Below, piece after piece: positions 49,962 to 59,447 of a stretch of 64,000 nt of DNA. The notes under the pieces were generated by a model. That model was not told the DNA's origin. It made no database searches and was given only the letters and a program-made list of their open reading frames with translations. Position 1 is the first letter of the stretch, and the number at the start of each line of letters is the position of its first letter. Made by a program: the position numbers and the translations under genes. The stretch lies in NCBI GenBank assembly GCA_039925965.1, contig JBDSXW010000017.1, positions 62,001 through 126,000 on the forward strand, in the 5' to 3' direction. This DNA is from JAZKFT01 sp039925965. Its GTDB lineage: Bacteria > Bacteroidota > Bacteroidia > Chitinophagales > Chitinophagaceae.

Positions 49962-52613
49962 TTATAGTTTTAATAATCTGGCGGTGCCGATAACGGTGTT
50001 TCCTTCACCACCAGCAACCTGAACAGAATAAATGCCCCGGACCAAAGATGAAATATTGATATCGGGATTGGAACCCCGGGCTACATTTTTTGTGATCACC
50101 TGCTTGCCTTGCATATCAAAAATATTAACTGTTACGGCACCAGCAGACACCGTGTTGAATGCTAAAGAAATATGACTATCAGCTGGGTTAGGGTAAACGA
50201 TCAATCCCTTGATAGCACCATCAAAGCTAACCAGCCTTACCGTTGAATAGACCCATTTTCCGTCGGTATCAACCATCTTCATCCTATAATAACCCAGACC
50301 TTTTATTGGGTTAATATCGATGAAGGAATAATGGAGCAAAGAGTTGGAATTGCCTGTTGCATGTACGGTGCCAATTTTCTCAAACACCCGTCCATCTGCC
50401 GAGCGCTCCAGTTCGAAATGTGAGGTATGCATTTCGGATGCTGTAGTCCATGAAAGGGCAATCGTGCCAGCTTCCTTGCTGGCAAAAAAATCATTCAATG
50501 TTAGTGGCAGACCGGCAACAAAAGCGCCATTGTACATGCCCACATTTGGCGCAGTTTGCTGAGCCACTGCTCCTCCGTAGTAATCCCTCCCGCCGTTATC
50601 GGCAATTACAATACCACTGTTTAATGCGGCGGACCCTTCCAGGTATTTGTACCCATCAGTGCTCAGGCCTGCCCCACTTAATTTCGGGTCGCCAGTAATC
50701 TTCGCGGCGTCAAAAGGTTCGGAAGCCGGATGAGTGCCATAGAACAAATTGTTGGTAAAAGTATAGGTAGAACCAGATGCAAAAAAGTAAGAAGGATTAG
50801 TGCCGGCGTAGTAGAAAATGTTGTTTTTATACCGGATATTTTTAGGCGCTACTGCCCATATTGCTGAACGTATCACGAGCACATCGTTGTGCGTAGCATC
50901 GGCATAGATTGTATTGTTATACACATCCAACCCGTCGATGGCGCCGGAAAAAGAGATACCCTGGCGAGCATTATTTTCAATGAGGTTATACCGGATCACG
51001 GTTCCTATATTAAAACGTTGTGGTATCTGTCCGGAGGTTTGGTCACCGCCAGTAGCTACTACGCCGCCTAGTTCGTTATCGTGCAGGTAATTGTATTGGA
51101 TGATGGTATACTTCGTGCGGAAGTCGCTGTCGATACCACGGGCATCGGTATCTCCGGAATTGTACACCGTGTGCTTCGCCTCGTTAAACTGGTAAACACA
51201 GCTATCGGTATTAAAGTTAAAAACCGCATTGCCGGATATGTCCGTGCCGCAGGAATCGAAATAATTACCCTCGATTAACGCTTTATAGGCAACCCGTACT
51301 ATCAGACCATTGCCGCCAATTTTTCTAAAAATATTACTTAGAAAAACCACATTGGTATTGGGAACCCAATTATCGGTTCTGCCATCGCCCAGTGGATCTC
51401 CAAAATGCGTGTTCACATTGCGCAAGGCCCATTCTGAATCGAAGTTGCAGCCGGTACGTCCCAGGTTTTGAAACGTGCAATTGGTCACTTTAACATCGTT
51501 GAAATTGGTAGGTATGGTCGAACCGCCGGTATAAAAACGAACGCCGCCATTATACACTGTGTATCCGTCGTTTACATCGGTGGAGCTGTTAACACTGTCC
51601 ACAATCACTTTATCGAGGTAAATATGGTTTACAACGCCTGCGTCTTCAATAATAAAAGTGATGGCGCTAAAAGCATCGGCAGCAGCGATAATGCCCGGAC
51701 GGAAATTGGTGACCCGTAGATTCTTTAATTCTATATAAGCGCGGTTGTAAGCAAATACTGCAGACGGCTGTCCCAGTCCATTGATAGTTGCAGGGGTCGT
51801 ACCTCCGTAAATATCACATACCACCGGATTTCCACTGGCGCCCGTGTTAGAAATATTGAGCATTCCATTGAATGATTGGCCGGATTTAAAGTAGATTTTT
51901 GCCCCCGGACTTAAATAAGAAACATTGATCTTGCTAAGGCTTTTCCAGGCTGTTCCGGCTGAGAGGCCATCGTTGCTATCGTTACCCGAAACTGCATCCA
52001 GGAAGTAGGCCGTAGCCGGAACATCTGGCGTGGCGCTGATTACCAGTTGTGGTTTATTTGCTGCTTCTTTGCTTGACAATTCCACCAGGTTATTAGAAAA
52101 GTTGACGTCAGCAATAGCCACCGAAACCTGGGTGCCCAGCGGAATGGCCTGTTTGATATATTCGGTAATATCCCATTCGTAATAGCCTGTTTTAGCAACA
52201 ATAACTGTTGTAGTAAGCGTGGCGCCGAATGCCGGAGCATTGTTCCATTTAATCGCCGCTTCTGTCCAGCCTGAAGATGTTGCGTAAGCCGCCATCACCG
52301 ACTGTACTGTGTCAACCGCTTTGTTATTACAATACAGCCGCAGCTTCGCTTTGCCCACCTGGTCAACAGTTATACCCGTAAGATCAAATTTAAGATAGGC
52401 GTTTCGGGTGATGGAAGAACCTTCTTTCTTCTTTACCTGCAGCTTTACATCCGCGCCATAGTTATTGGCCACACTACCAGCATACACTTGCGCATCATCG
52501 GTCGGTGTTAAGGTCTGGGCCTGGGCGGTAGACAATAGCATCAAAAACATCAAACCCAAAAAAACAAAACCCGATCCGCTCATTCCAAATGGTTTATGTT
52601 GCAAAAAAATCAT
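49962..52613 (-). CDS. T9SS-secreted DNRLRE plus beta-helix protein
   Basis: About 883 aa from the ATG at 52613 (or 52583). A signal peptide ends near LLSTAQA. Domains: DNRLRE/CBM96-like beta domain (DDAQVYAGSVANNYG, then IKWNNAPAFGATL, then YYEWDITEYI); a right-handed parallel beta-helix starting YFLDAVSGNDSNDGLSAGTA, paralogous to 40465-42036; a beta module ERSADGRVFEKIG; and a type A T9SS sorting domain at the C-terminus (IVYPNPADSHISLAFN, then VNIFDMQGKQV, then LVRGIYSVQV). So it is exported by T9SS and processed by PorU. Candidate extracellular lyase of the PUL; catalytic residues not identified. Confidence 0.75.
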   Translation of the reverse strand: MIFLQHKPFGMSGSGFVFLGLMFLMLLSTAQAQTLTPTDDAQVYAGSVANNYGADVKLQVKKKEGSSITRNAYLKFDLTGITVDQVGKAKLRLYCNNKAVDTVQSVMAAYATSSGWTEAAIKWNNAPAFGATLTTTVIVAKTGYYEWDITEYIKQAIPLGTQVSVAIADVNFSNNLVELSSKEAANKPQLVISATPDVPATAYFLDAVSGNDSNDGLSAGTAWKSLSKINVSYLSPGAKIYFKSGQSFNGMLNISNTGASGNPVVCDIYGGTTPATINGLGQPSAVFAYNRAYIELKNLRVTNFRPGIIAAADAFSAITFIIEDAGVVNHIYLDKVIVDSVNSSTDVNDGYTVYNGGVRFYTGGSTIPTNFNDVKVTNCTFQNLGRTGCNFDSEWALRNVNTHFGDPLGDGRTDNWVPNTNVVFLSNIFRKIGGNGLIVRVAYKALIEGNYFDSCGTDISGNAVFNFNTDSCVYQFNEAKHTVYNSGDTDARGIDSDFRTKYTIIQYNYLHDNELGGVVATGGDQTSGQIPQRFNIGTVIRYNLIENNARQGISFSGAIDGLDVYNNTIYADATHNDVLVIRSAIWAVAPKNIRYKNNIFYYAGTNPSYFFASGSTYTFTNNLFYGTHPASEPFDAAKITGDPKLSGAGLSTDGYKYLEGSAALNSGIVIADNGGRDYYGGAVAQQTAPNVGMYNGAFVAGLPLTLNDFFASKEAGTIALSWTTASEMHTSHFELERSADGRVFEKIGTVHATGNSNSLLHYSFIDINPIKGLGYYRMKMVDTDGKWVYSTVRLVSFDGAIKGLIVYPNPADSHISLAFNTVSAGAVTVNIFDMQGKQVITKNVARGSNPDINISSLVRGIYSVQVAGGEGNTVIGTARLLKL

Positions 52614-52813
52614 AAAAATTATAATTTGTAGTTGTGTAAAAATGATACCCATGTTGCTCCGGTTTCCTGTACAGCTCCAGATCAGGCAGGCAACACACTA
52701 CCTGTGGAAATAATTTCAAAGGCATCAACTGCCAGAGCAATTTTCCAGTAACAACTTGCAAGTTGGCTGTCTTGTTATTTTATCCTGCAATAAAATAAAC
52801 TGTTACAAAAAAG

Positions 52814-52838
52814 AAGCCCTCCCCATTTCGAAGGGCTT
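52814..52838 (-). terminator. Intrinsic terminator inside the PUL
   Basis: AAGCCCT (52814-52820) pairs with AGGGCTT (52832-52838) around an 11-nt loop; on the minus strand the stem is followed by a T-rich run (CTTCTTTTTT). It lies 18 bp downstream of the 52856-54460 gene and 201 bp before the next PUL ATG, so transcription may stop or be reduced here. The rest of 52614-52855 holds no gene and no strict TAnnTTTG box. Confidence 0.65.
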
Positions 52839-52855
52839 TTCCAGGAATAGGATAG

Positions 52856-54460
52856 CTATTCTTTAGTAAATCTCGTAACCGTTTTTTCACCTTTACTTTC
52901 AAAAGACAAGAGGTAGTTGCCTTTCACCAATTCGCTTACCGGGAGGCTGGTTTGTGTGGCACCGGGCTGTATACTAAATGACCGTACCAGCTGACCAGAA
53001 GCATTATATATCTTAATAGATGCTCCATCACCGGCATCAGTATGCGATACTATTAAATTATTTATAACGGGGTTGGGAAATACCCGGGCTACAATTCCTT
53101 TGCGGTTACTGACAGATACAATGGCACTTATTTTAAAGGAGCCATCTCTATCAATCATTTTCAAACGATAGTAATTAATGCCGTTAAGAGGCGCATTATC
53201 GGAAAAAACATAACTGGCATTTGGTGTATTCTTTGCAAGCACATCACCTATGGCAGAAAAAGCACGGCCGTCGGCACTTCTTTCAATGGAAAATGATCTT
53301 ACATTCTGTTCGCTATGGGTAGCCCAGTTTAGCTGCACATTTTTATCTATAAGCGATGCGGTAAAGGAGGTCAGGTCTAGGGGCAATGCAACTGGCAATG
53401 GCGCTTGCGCCAGCCCGCGAAATGCAGTATTGGCAGGGGCTGTGGCGATAGAATTAAATGAGCCGCTTATAGTTGTGTTATAACCCGACGCATCTGTGGT
53501 GGCATAAATGTTGGTAGCACTGCAGCTATATAATGTAACGGTTGTTCCTGTTACATATCCGGTCAAACCCTTAATGGTTAGACCTGTAGGGATAGGTGGA
53601 TTGAGTACCCCATTTGAATTCCATGTGGTTCCGTCGAAGGAATATTTTTGCAGCCCTCCGGTAGGTATAGCCTGATCATCCGCAACATATAATACGTCGT
53701 AACCAGGAATAGCAGGGTTTAGATCAGCAAAAAAGAATTGATACGCACCAGCTGACGCAAGGCCGGGTAATCCCACCGCAACATCGCCGGCCGGTGTCGT
53801 GGGCAAACCCATACCCACCGTAGCTACCTGCGCTGTGTTTGTTCCAACATATAATTGGTTATCGTAAATAAACACAGACCTCAATGTGGTCGGGGAATTA
53901 GAAATAATAACGGAAGTATTGCTGCCGAATGTGGTATAACGAACACCGGTTCCACTGTTGGATATCCAGATGTCTGTTCCGTCAGTAGAAGCAGCACCAC
54001 GAATGCTTTGTGCAGAAAAAGCATCACTTAATGCAGTCGTTGAATTGATGTTACCTGCCGCATCTACCCTGGCTACAACGCGGTTTACCGCTGCTGATGT
54101 AGTAGTTACTACAGAGCCAGGAGTTCCTGCAGTTTGGTTATATCCAGGAACCAGCAGGTATCGGCCATCTTGCGAGCGTGTTAATAATCCTTCTGCCGTA
54201 GCATTGCCAGAACAGGTTACGGCCCTGTTGCCGCTGGCACTGGCAACAGTTGGCATCGCTATCGATTGTGCAATCGTACCAGCAGGCGTATATTCTACTA
54301 AAAAAACTGCTGTTGCGGGATTGGCTAAAGCAGCACCGCCATCGCCAGCCCGGTAGGCAACTATATTGCCTGGGATAAATGCTGCCGCCGGATTTTGTGG
54401 TGTTTGCGCTATTGCAAAAAAACATAGGCAGTTCAGAGATACAGTAAAAATTTTTTTCAT
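52856..54460 (-). CDS. T9SS type A sorting-domain protein, candidate glycan-binding
   Basis: A 534-aa protein with a signal peptide (MKKIFTVSLNCLCFFAIAQ). Residues about 25-345 form a repetitive beta region with VEYTPAGTIAQSI, then LTRSQDGRYLLVPGYN, then TDIWISNSGTGVRYT, then IYDNQLYVGTN, then GYDVLYVADD, resembling a beta-propeller. Then comes a beta module with SFSIERSADGRAFSAIG and FSDNAPLNGINYYRLKMIDRDGS, and a type A T9SS sorting domain (RVFPNPVINNLIVS, then IKIYNASGQLVRSF, then LVKGNYLLSFESKG). Its place right after susD is where surface glycan-binding proteins or endo-enzymes are usually found. No enzyme motif seen; function unknown. Confidence 0.72.
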   Translation of the reverse strand: MKKIFTVSLNCLCFFAIAQTPQNPAAAFIPGNIVAYRAGDGGAALANPATAVFLVEYTPAGTIAQSIAMPTVASASGNRAVTCSGNATAEGLLTRSQDGRYLLVPGYNQTAGTPGSVVTTTSAAVNRVVARVDAAGNINSTTALSDAFSAQSIRGAASTDGTDIWISNSGTGVRYTTFGSNTSVIISNSPTTLRSVFIYDNQLYVGTNTAQVATVGMGLPTTPAGDVAVGLPGLASAGAYQFFFADLNPAIPGYDVLYVADDQAIPTGGLQKYSFDGTTWNSNGVLNPPIPTGLTIKGLTGYVTGTTVTLYSCSATNIYATTDASGYNTTISGSFNSIATAPANTAFRGLAQAPLPVALPLDLTSFTASLIDKNVQLNWATHSEQNVRSFSIERSADGRAFSAIGDVLAKNTPNASYVFSDNAPLNGINYYRLKMIDRDGSFKISAIVSVSNRKGIVARVFPNPVINNLIVSHTDAGDGASIKIYNASGQLVRSFSIQPGATQTSLPVSELVKGNYLLSFESKGEKTVTRFTKE

Positions 54461-54500
54461 AATGGTTTTTTAAGTTTTAAAAAAATATTCCCGTGCTTTC

Positions 54501-56150
54501 TTAGTACCCGGGATTCTGTGTCATGGGCTTGGTACGATTTGCATCTATTACATCCTGAGGTATGGGAAATAAGGTGTCTCTGTCAACTATTTTAGTTGAC
54601 GCAGTTTTATTATACAGCCTTGTACGCTCCAGCCATTTGCCAGTGCGCAGCAGTGCATACCTGCGATCTTCTTCGGAGAACAATTCTCTTGATCTTTCAT
54701 CCAGTATATAATCGATCGTAATTTGAGCGGCTGTTGCAGGAGTAGCTTTTGCCCTTATGCGAAGTACATTGATGGCATCTGCTGCGCCTTGTAAATCACC
54801 GAGTCGGAAATTGGCTTCTGCCAGAACCAGGTAGGTTTCAGCAAGGCGTAAAAACACCTGGTCGTTGTATTCACGGTCTACGATATCCAATGGGGCGGGT
54901 TGTGCGTAATCCCATTTGCGTACACTTGGCCAGTTTGCCTGCGACAGCGTTTCATTGCTGGTGGTGTTTAAGAAAATGGTATCGCCCAATTTATAAGGCG
55001 CATTGGTTCTTGGATTGGTACCCGATGGTATACCGTTCGCATTATTAATGAGGTAAAATAAACGGAAAGCAAATGAACTGCCACGATCGTCGTTGGCGGC
55101 GTAGAGGTTAAGTGCGAACCGGGTAGGGCTTAACCTGCCAATACCCCTGCCGCCATTTTCTGCGGATACTGAGATTGGATTTTTTCCACCCACAGCCAAG
55201 GAGTAATACCGGTTCTGCCAGTACCTGCGCATAATCGTATTTCCTTCCCCACCCACAACTAAAAGCTCATTTTGAATCACCCATAGCGCTTCGGTATTTC
55301 CCTGGCTGCGTTTGCTGTTACCATCAAGAAACATATCGGTGAAAGGCGTGCCTGGAAAAGCTTTGTTGACACCGTATCGTGCTGTTACAATCTTATACGC
55401 CGGGTTCGTTGTTACCTTGGTTGCCTCCACTTTAGCTTTGGCATAATCGCCGGTAGCCAGGTATAATTCAGCAAGGAAATGTTGTGGTATGCCTTTGATC
55501 AAACGCGCATCGCTGGTAGCTACATCCGGCAGGTATTGCGCTGCAAAAATCCAGTCGTCCTCCATAGCTTTTCTCACTTCAGCCTTTGGTGTTCTCTGCC
55601 AGTCGGTCTTGATATTATCGCCGCGGCTTTCAGTTAATGTCAGTGGCACATCACCCCATAAATATACCAGGTGACGGTAACACCAGGCCCGGATGCAGCG
55701 GGCTTCGGCCACGATCCTGTTCTTGTCGGCATCTGTCCAGTCGATGCCACCTTTTGCTGATCGGTCAACGATCGTATTGGCAGCATTGATGGTTTCGTAT
55801 AGCCAGGCAAACACCCTTGTGTATTGGCTAAAGCCCGGCAGGTTCAATGTGCCCCAGAGATTAAATACATCCGTTTGCGGGTCGCGCCAGTTGCCATACG
55901 CGTTATCTACCCCAATCACTGCCTGGATGTTCATGATATTGTTGATGGGGTCACCGATAGTATTGCCACTGCGGTACCTCCGTACTTCAGCATATAACCC
56001 ATTGAGGGCATTTTCAAAACCGGCCTTGGTTTGAAACAGCAGGTCTGCCGTAAGCACACCCGAGACATCTTCGTTAAGCCTTGTTTTTTTGCATCCCGAT
56101 GCGACTACGATAAAAGCAATTGCCAGAATAATTTTACTATATATTTTCAT
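54501..56150 (-). CDS. SusD/RagB nutrient-binding outer membrane lipoprotein
   Basis: A 549-aa protein. MKIYSKIILAIAFIVVASGCKK is a lipoprotein signal with Cys at residue 20. FENALNGLYAEVRRY, AEARCIRAWCYRHLVYLWGDVPL, YLATGDYAKAKVEATKV and FLRLAETYLVLAEANFRLGDLQGAADAINVLRIRA are typical of SusD helices (TPR-like). The end (LFPIPQDVIDANRTKPMTQNPGY) is conserved. SusD sits over the SusC channel and captures oligosaccharides at the cell surface. It starts 31 bp after susC ends and defines the PUL. Confidence 0.95.
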   Translation of the reverse strand: MKIYSKIILAIAFIVVASGCKKTRLNEDVSGVLTADLLFQTKAGFENALNGLYAEVRRYRSGNTIGDPINNIMNIQAVIGVDNAYGNWRDPQTDVFNLWGTLNLPGFSQYTRVFAWLYETINAANTIVDRSAKGGIDWTDADKNRIVAEARCIRAWCYRHLVYLWGDVPLTLTESRGDNIKTDWQRTPKAEVRKAMEDDWIFAAQYLPDVATSDARLIKGIPQHFLAELYLATGDYAKAKVEATKVTTNPAYKIVTARYGVNKAFPGTPFTDMFLDGNSKRSQGNTEALWVIQNELLVVGGEGNTIMRRYWQNRYYSLAVGGKNPISVSAENGGRGIGRLSPTRFALNLYAANDDRGSSFAFRLFYLINNANGIPSGTNPRTNAPYKLGDTIFLNTTSNETLSQANWPSVRKWDYAQPAPLDIVDREYNDQVFLRLAETYLVLAEANFRLGDLQGAADAINVLRIRAKATPATAAQITIDYILDERSRELFSEEDRRYALLRTGKWLERTRLYNKTASTKIVDRDTLFPIPQDVIDANRTKPMTQNPGY

Positions 56151-56181
56151 GATCGTTTTTTTTGTGGGAGAATGATTGATG

Positions 56182-59121
56182 TTAGAGACTCACATTTAAG
56201 CCCACCAGGAATTCCCGCTGCAGGGGCACAGTTGTCTGGCTCGAAAACTCAGGATCAAGGCCACTCCATTTGGTGATAGTAAATGGATTGCGGGTCTGCA
56301 CATACACATTCAGCCTGCTGAGTCCGGTCTTGTCTAAAACACGCCCTTTAAATTCGTAAGTGAGTGAAATGTCGCGTATTCTAACAAAACTGCTGCTCTC
56401 TACAATTCCCGCCCCTTTTGGGTTTGCATTCAGGACGTTTGCGTAAAAGTCATTTGTGGGGTTTGTGGGAGTCCACCAATTTTTTACAAGGGTGGTGTAT
56501 CGTACCCCGGAGTTTACATTGTTGTCAGACAGTTGCGTATTTACTTCATGCCTGCCCTGTACGCCGTAAGCAAAAACATACAGGCTCAGATTTTGATACT
56601 TAAAAGTATTACCGAGACCCCAGGTAAAGTCGGGCTGAATATTCCCAATGATGGTTCTGTCAAAACCATTGATGATGCCGTCGCCGTTAATGTCTTTCAC
56701 TTTTGCATACCCGGGTCTTACGACGCCCTGGGGTGTATGTGCGGTATCGTCCTTCAACTGCCATACGCCATCGTATGCATAGCCAAAGCGCACATCGATT
56801 GGCTTACCGAGAAACCATTGATTTGCAGTATCGTTCGTGCCATCTCCATAAAGATCTATTATTCTATTGCGGTTGATGGTAAGGTTCGCATTGGTAGTCC
56901 AGGTAAAGTTTTTAGTTTGAAAATTTACTGTTGTCAGGCCTAGCTCAAAACCTTTGTTGCCTGTTTTCCCGATATTTTGGGTAATCGAGGTAATGCCCTG
57001 AACGGAAGACACGCTTCTATCGAGTAGCAGATCATGGGTAGTCTGATCATAGTAATCCACCGTACCGGAAATCCTGTTTTTCAGTGCACTGAAATCAAGA
57101 CCTATATTGGTAGTGGTTGTAGTTTCCCACTTTAGAAAAGGGTTCGAAAAACTGGTCGGTACGTAACCCGCAGCGGTAATGGTTCCGTCGATATATGTGC
57201 GGGTACTCAACCGAGCCAGGGTTTGATATGGCGTAAGGATATTACCATTGCTACCATAAGACACACGAAGCTTCAGATTATTAATGGCCTTTACATTATC
57301 AAAGAATTTTTCATTTGAAATATTCCAGCCAAAGGCGACAGATGGAAAGAAAGCCCATTTGTGTTCCTGCGCAAAAGCAGAGTTGCCATCGTTACGACCG
57401 GTCACGGTTAACAGATAACGGCTATCGTAATTATAATTAATACGGGCCATTTGTGAAATGGTGGTTTGCTTTTGCAACGATGCAGACGGAGTTACCAATA
57501 GTGCAACGTTGGCACCATAGAAAGTCAGGATATCATTGGGAAAACTCACCGCGGTTAAACTATTGGATGTGGCGGCATCTTCCTGGTAGCTATACAGACC
57601 GGTGAAGCCAACCGAGTGTTTGCCAAAGCTGCGATCGAATTGAAGGATATTTTCAATAGTGTAGTTTTTGGTGACACTATTACTCTGCGTAAGCCTTCCG
57701 CCGGCCAGCAAACCTGTTCGGGTATTGCGTCCGTAATAGGTGGCGATGTCGCGGCCCTGGTATTCGATACCGGTATTTAACCTGTAGCTCAATCCTTTTA
57801 CAAAAGGAAATTTAACCTGCAGGTAGTTGGTGGTAAATATCTTATACGTGTTGTCGCGATTAGCAGCAAGTGTTGCGGCTAACGGATTCTCAAAGAATGT
57901 GTCCTCGGGCCATGGGTAAATAGTCAGTTTACCCGCGGAATCATAAGGGGTTGTTAGCGGGTTGAAGGTATACACACCATAGTCTCCGCTAAAAGTAGGT
58001 GCCACGCCATCCCTGTTATTATACGACAACTGCGTATTAGTACCATAGGTAAGCCAGTTGGTTAAATTGATCTCTATGTTTACCCTGCTCGACATGCGTT
58101 TAAACCGATCATTCAGCGCAATGCCTTTCGTATCGAGGTACGACAGGGATGCAAAGTATTTTACATTGCTGCTTCCGCCTCTTACGCCGATGGTATGTTG
58201 TGCGCTTTGACCGGTACGGGTAGCCAGGTCCAGCCAGTTGGTATAAGTTTTTGCGTTGTACAAAGCTTTCTCCGAGAAAGTGACTGAGTTGGGCTCACGG
58301 GTCACTTTGAAATTATAGAAATCATCACCCATTAAAACTGGTGGCAGGTGTGCATATTTCTGTGTGCCATAATATCCATCATAAGAGATAACTGCTTTGC
58401 CGCCGCTGCCTTTTTTGGTCGTGATCAGGATCACGCCGTTGGCGCTTTTAGCACCATAGATAGCCAACGCCGAAGCATCTTTCAGCACATCTACGGTAGC
58501 TATATCGGTTGGGTTGATATCGGATATACTGCCGTTATAAGGAATACCGTCGAGGATAATCAGCACATCTTTATTTCCGTTAATCGACTTCTGCCCACGG
58601 ATCTGAATACTTACACTGTTGCCCTCTGCACCGCCACCATTGGTACTTATGGACACGCCTGGAACCGCGCCCTGCAGGGCCTGCATAAAATTTGAATTCG
58701 GCATGTTCTCCAGCCGCTTTTTGTCAAGGCTTACTACGGAGCCAGTCACGTCTTTTCTCCGCTGGGTGCCGTATCCAACCACCACCACATCATTGGCCAG
58801 TTGTTCGTTCCTCTCCAGCCTGACGTTTAAAGTGTTACCAGTTCCGGGTACAATTTCACGGGTGGTAAAACCTATATAGCTAAACACCAGGATATCACCG
58901 GTCTTTTTGGTGTAGGATAATTTAAAAATACCTTCCGCATTGGTGGTGGTTCCGGCGGTGGTTCCTTTCACGGTAACGGAAACACTTTGTACCGGGTTCC
59001 CTTCCAGGTCGGTTACCTTACCGGTAATAGCAGTGGGTTGGGCAAAAACATAAAGGGGTAATAGAAACAGCCAGCACAGTATGGCTTTGAGCGTCTTTTT
59101 AGACGGGTTGCAGTTGGGCAT
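56182..59121 (-). CDS. SusC/RagA TonB-dependent outer membrane transporter
   Basis: A 979-aa protein. Signal peptide residues 1-28 (AILCWLFLLPLYVFAQ); a carboxypeptidase-regulatory-like beta domain (ITGKVTDLEGNPVQSVSV) residues about 32-110; then the plug with VVVVGYGTQRRKDVTGSV and GVSISTNGGGAEGNSVSIQI, then VLKDASALAIYGAKSANGVI; then the 22-strand barrel. No N-terminal STN domain, so it is not a FecA-type signal-transducing receptor and a sigma/anti-sigma pair is not required. It imports oligosaccharides using TonB and pairs with the SusD downstream. First gene of the minus-strand PUL, divergent from the LacI regulator. Confidence 0.96.
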   Translation of the reverse strand: MPNCNPSKKTLKAILCWLFLLPLYVFAQPTAITGKVTDLEGNPVQSVSVTVKGTTAGTTTNAEGIFKLSYTKKTGDILVFSYIGFTTREIVPGTGNTLNVRLERNEQLANDVVVVGYGTQRRKDVTGSVVSLDKKRLENMPNSNFMQALQGAVPGVSISTNGGGAEGNSVSIQIRGQKSINGNKDVLIILDGIPYNGSISDINPTDIATVDVLKDASALAIYGAKSANGVILITTKKGSGGKAVISYDGYYGTQKYAHLPPVLMGDDFYNFKVTREPNSVTFSEKALYNAKTYTNWLDLATRTGQSAQHTIGVRGGSSNVKYFASLSYLDTKGIALNDRFKRMSSRVNIEINLTNWLTYGTNTQLSYNNRDGVAPTFSGDYGVYTFNPLTTPYDSAGKLTIYPWPEDTFFENPLAATLAANRDNTYKIFTTNYLQVKFPFVKGLSYRLNTGIEYQGRDIATYYGRNTRTGLLAGGRLTQSNSVTKNYTIENILQFDRSFGKHSVGFTGLYSYQEDAATSNSLTAVSFPNDILTFYGANVALLVTPSASLQKQTTISQMARINYNYDSRYLLTVTGRNDGNSAFAQEHKWAFFPSVAFGWNISNEKFFDNVKAINNLKLRVSYGSNGNILTPYQTLARLSTRTYIDGTITAAGYVPTSFSNPFLKWETTTTTNIGLDFSALKNRISGTVDYYDQTTHDLLLDRSVSSVQGITSITQNIGKTGNKGFELGLTTVNFQTKNFTWTTNANLTINRNRIIDLYGDGTNDTANQWFLGKPIDVRFGYAYDGVWQLKDDTAHTPQGVVRPGYAKVKDINGDGIINGFDRTIIGNIQPDFTWGLGNTFKYQNLSLYVFAYGVQGRHEVNTQLSDNNVNSGVRYTTLVKNWWTPTNPTNDFYANVLNANPKGAGIVESSSFVRIRDISLTYEFKGRVLDKTGLSRLNVYVQTRNPFTITKWSGLDPEFSSQTTVPLQREFLVGLNVSL

Positions 59122-59389
59122 AAACAGTCGTTTGTATGGTCGTTAAAAAGCTGATGGGAATTTACCAGTTACGGCACTTTTATTGGCAGCAATAAATGCG
59201 TCTATAGCAGCAATTCTGAGTGTAAAGTAGAAAGATTCGGGACACTGGCAGCTATCAAAAACGGCAGAAACCCCCAAATTGCCAACTACAACGATTGAAA
59301 TTGAATATAAAAAGCCTTGAATCAGCTTACTATATTCGTTTTTCGGATGTAGAAAGCAGTTTTTTGCGGGCGCTCACTTGCTGGAAAAC

Positions 59390-59404
59390 AGCCATGCAGT
59401 GGCT
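59390..59404. promoter_or_regulatory. Palindromic operator candidate between susC and lacI
   Basis: AGCCA, 5-nt spacer, TGGCT is a perfect short inverted repeat in the 361-bp divergent interval (59122-59482). LacI proteins bind palindromic operators, so this is a plausible site, but length is modest and other palindromes could do. No strict TAnnTTTG box for susC was found; nothing coding is seen in the interval. Confidence 0.25.
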
Positions 59405-59447
59405 TTTGTATGAACCAAATAAAGCGGTATGCCCATTCCAATTCATT

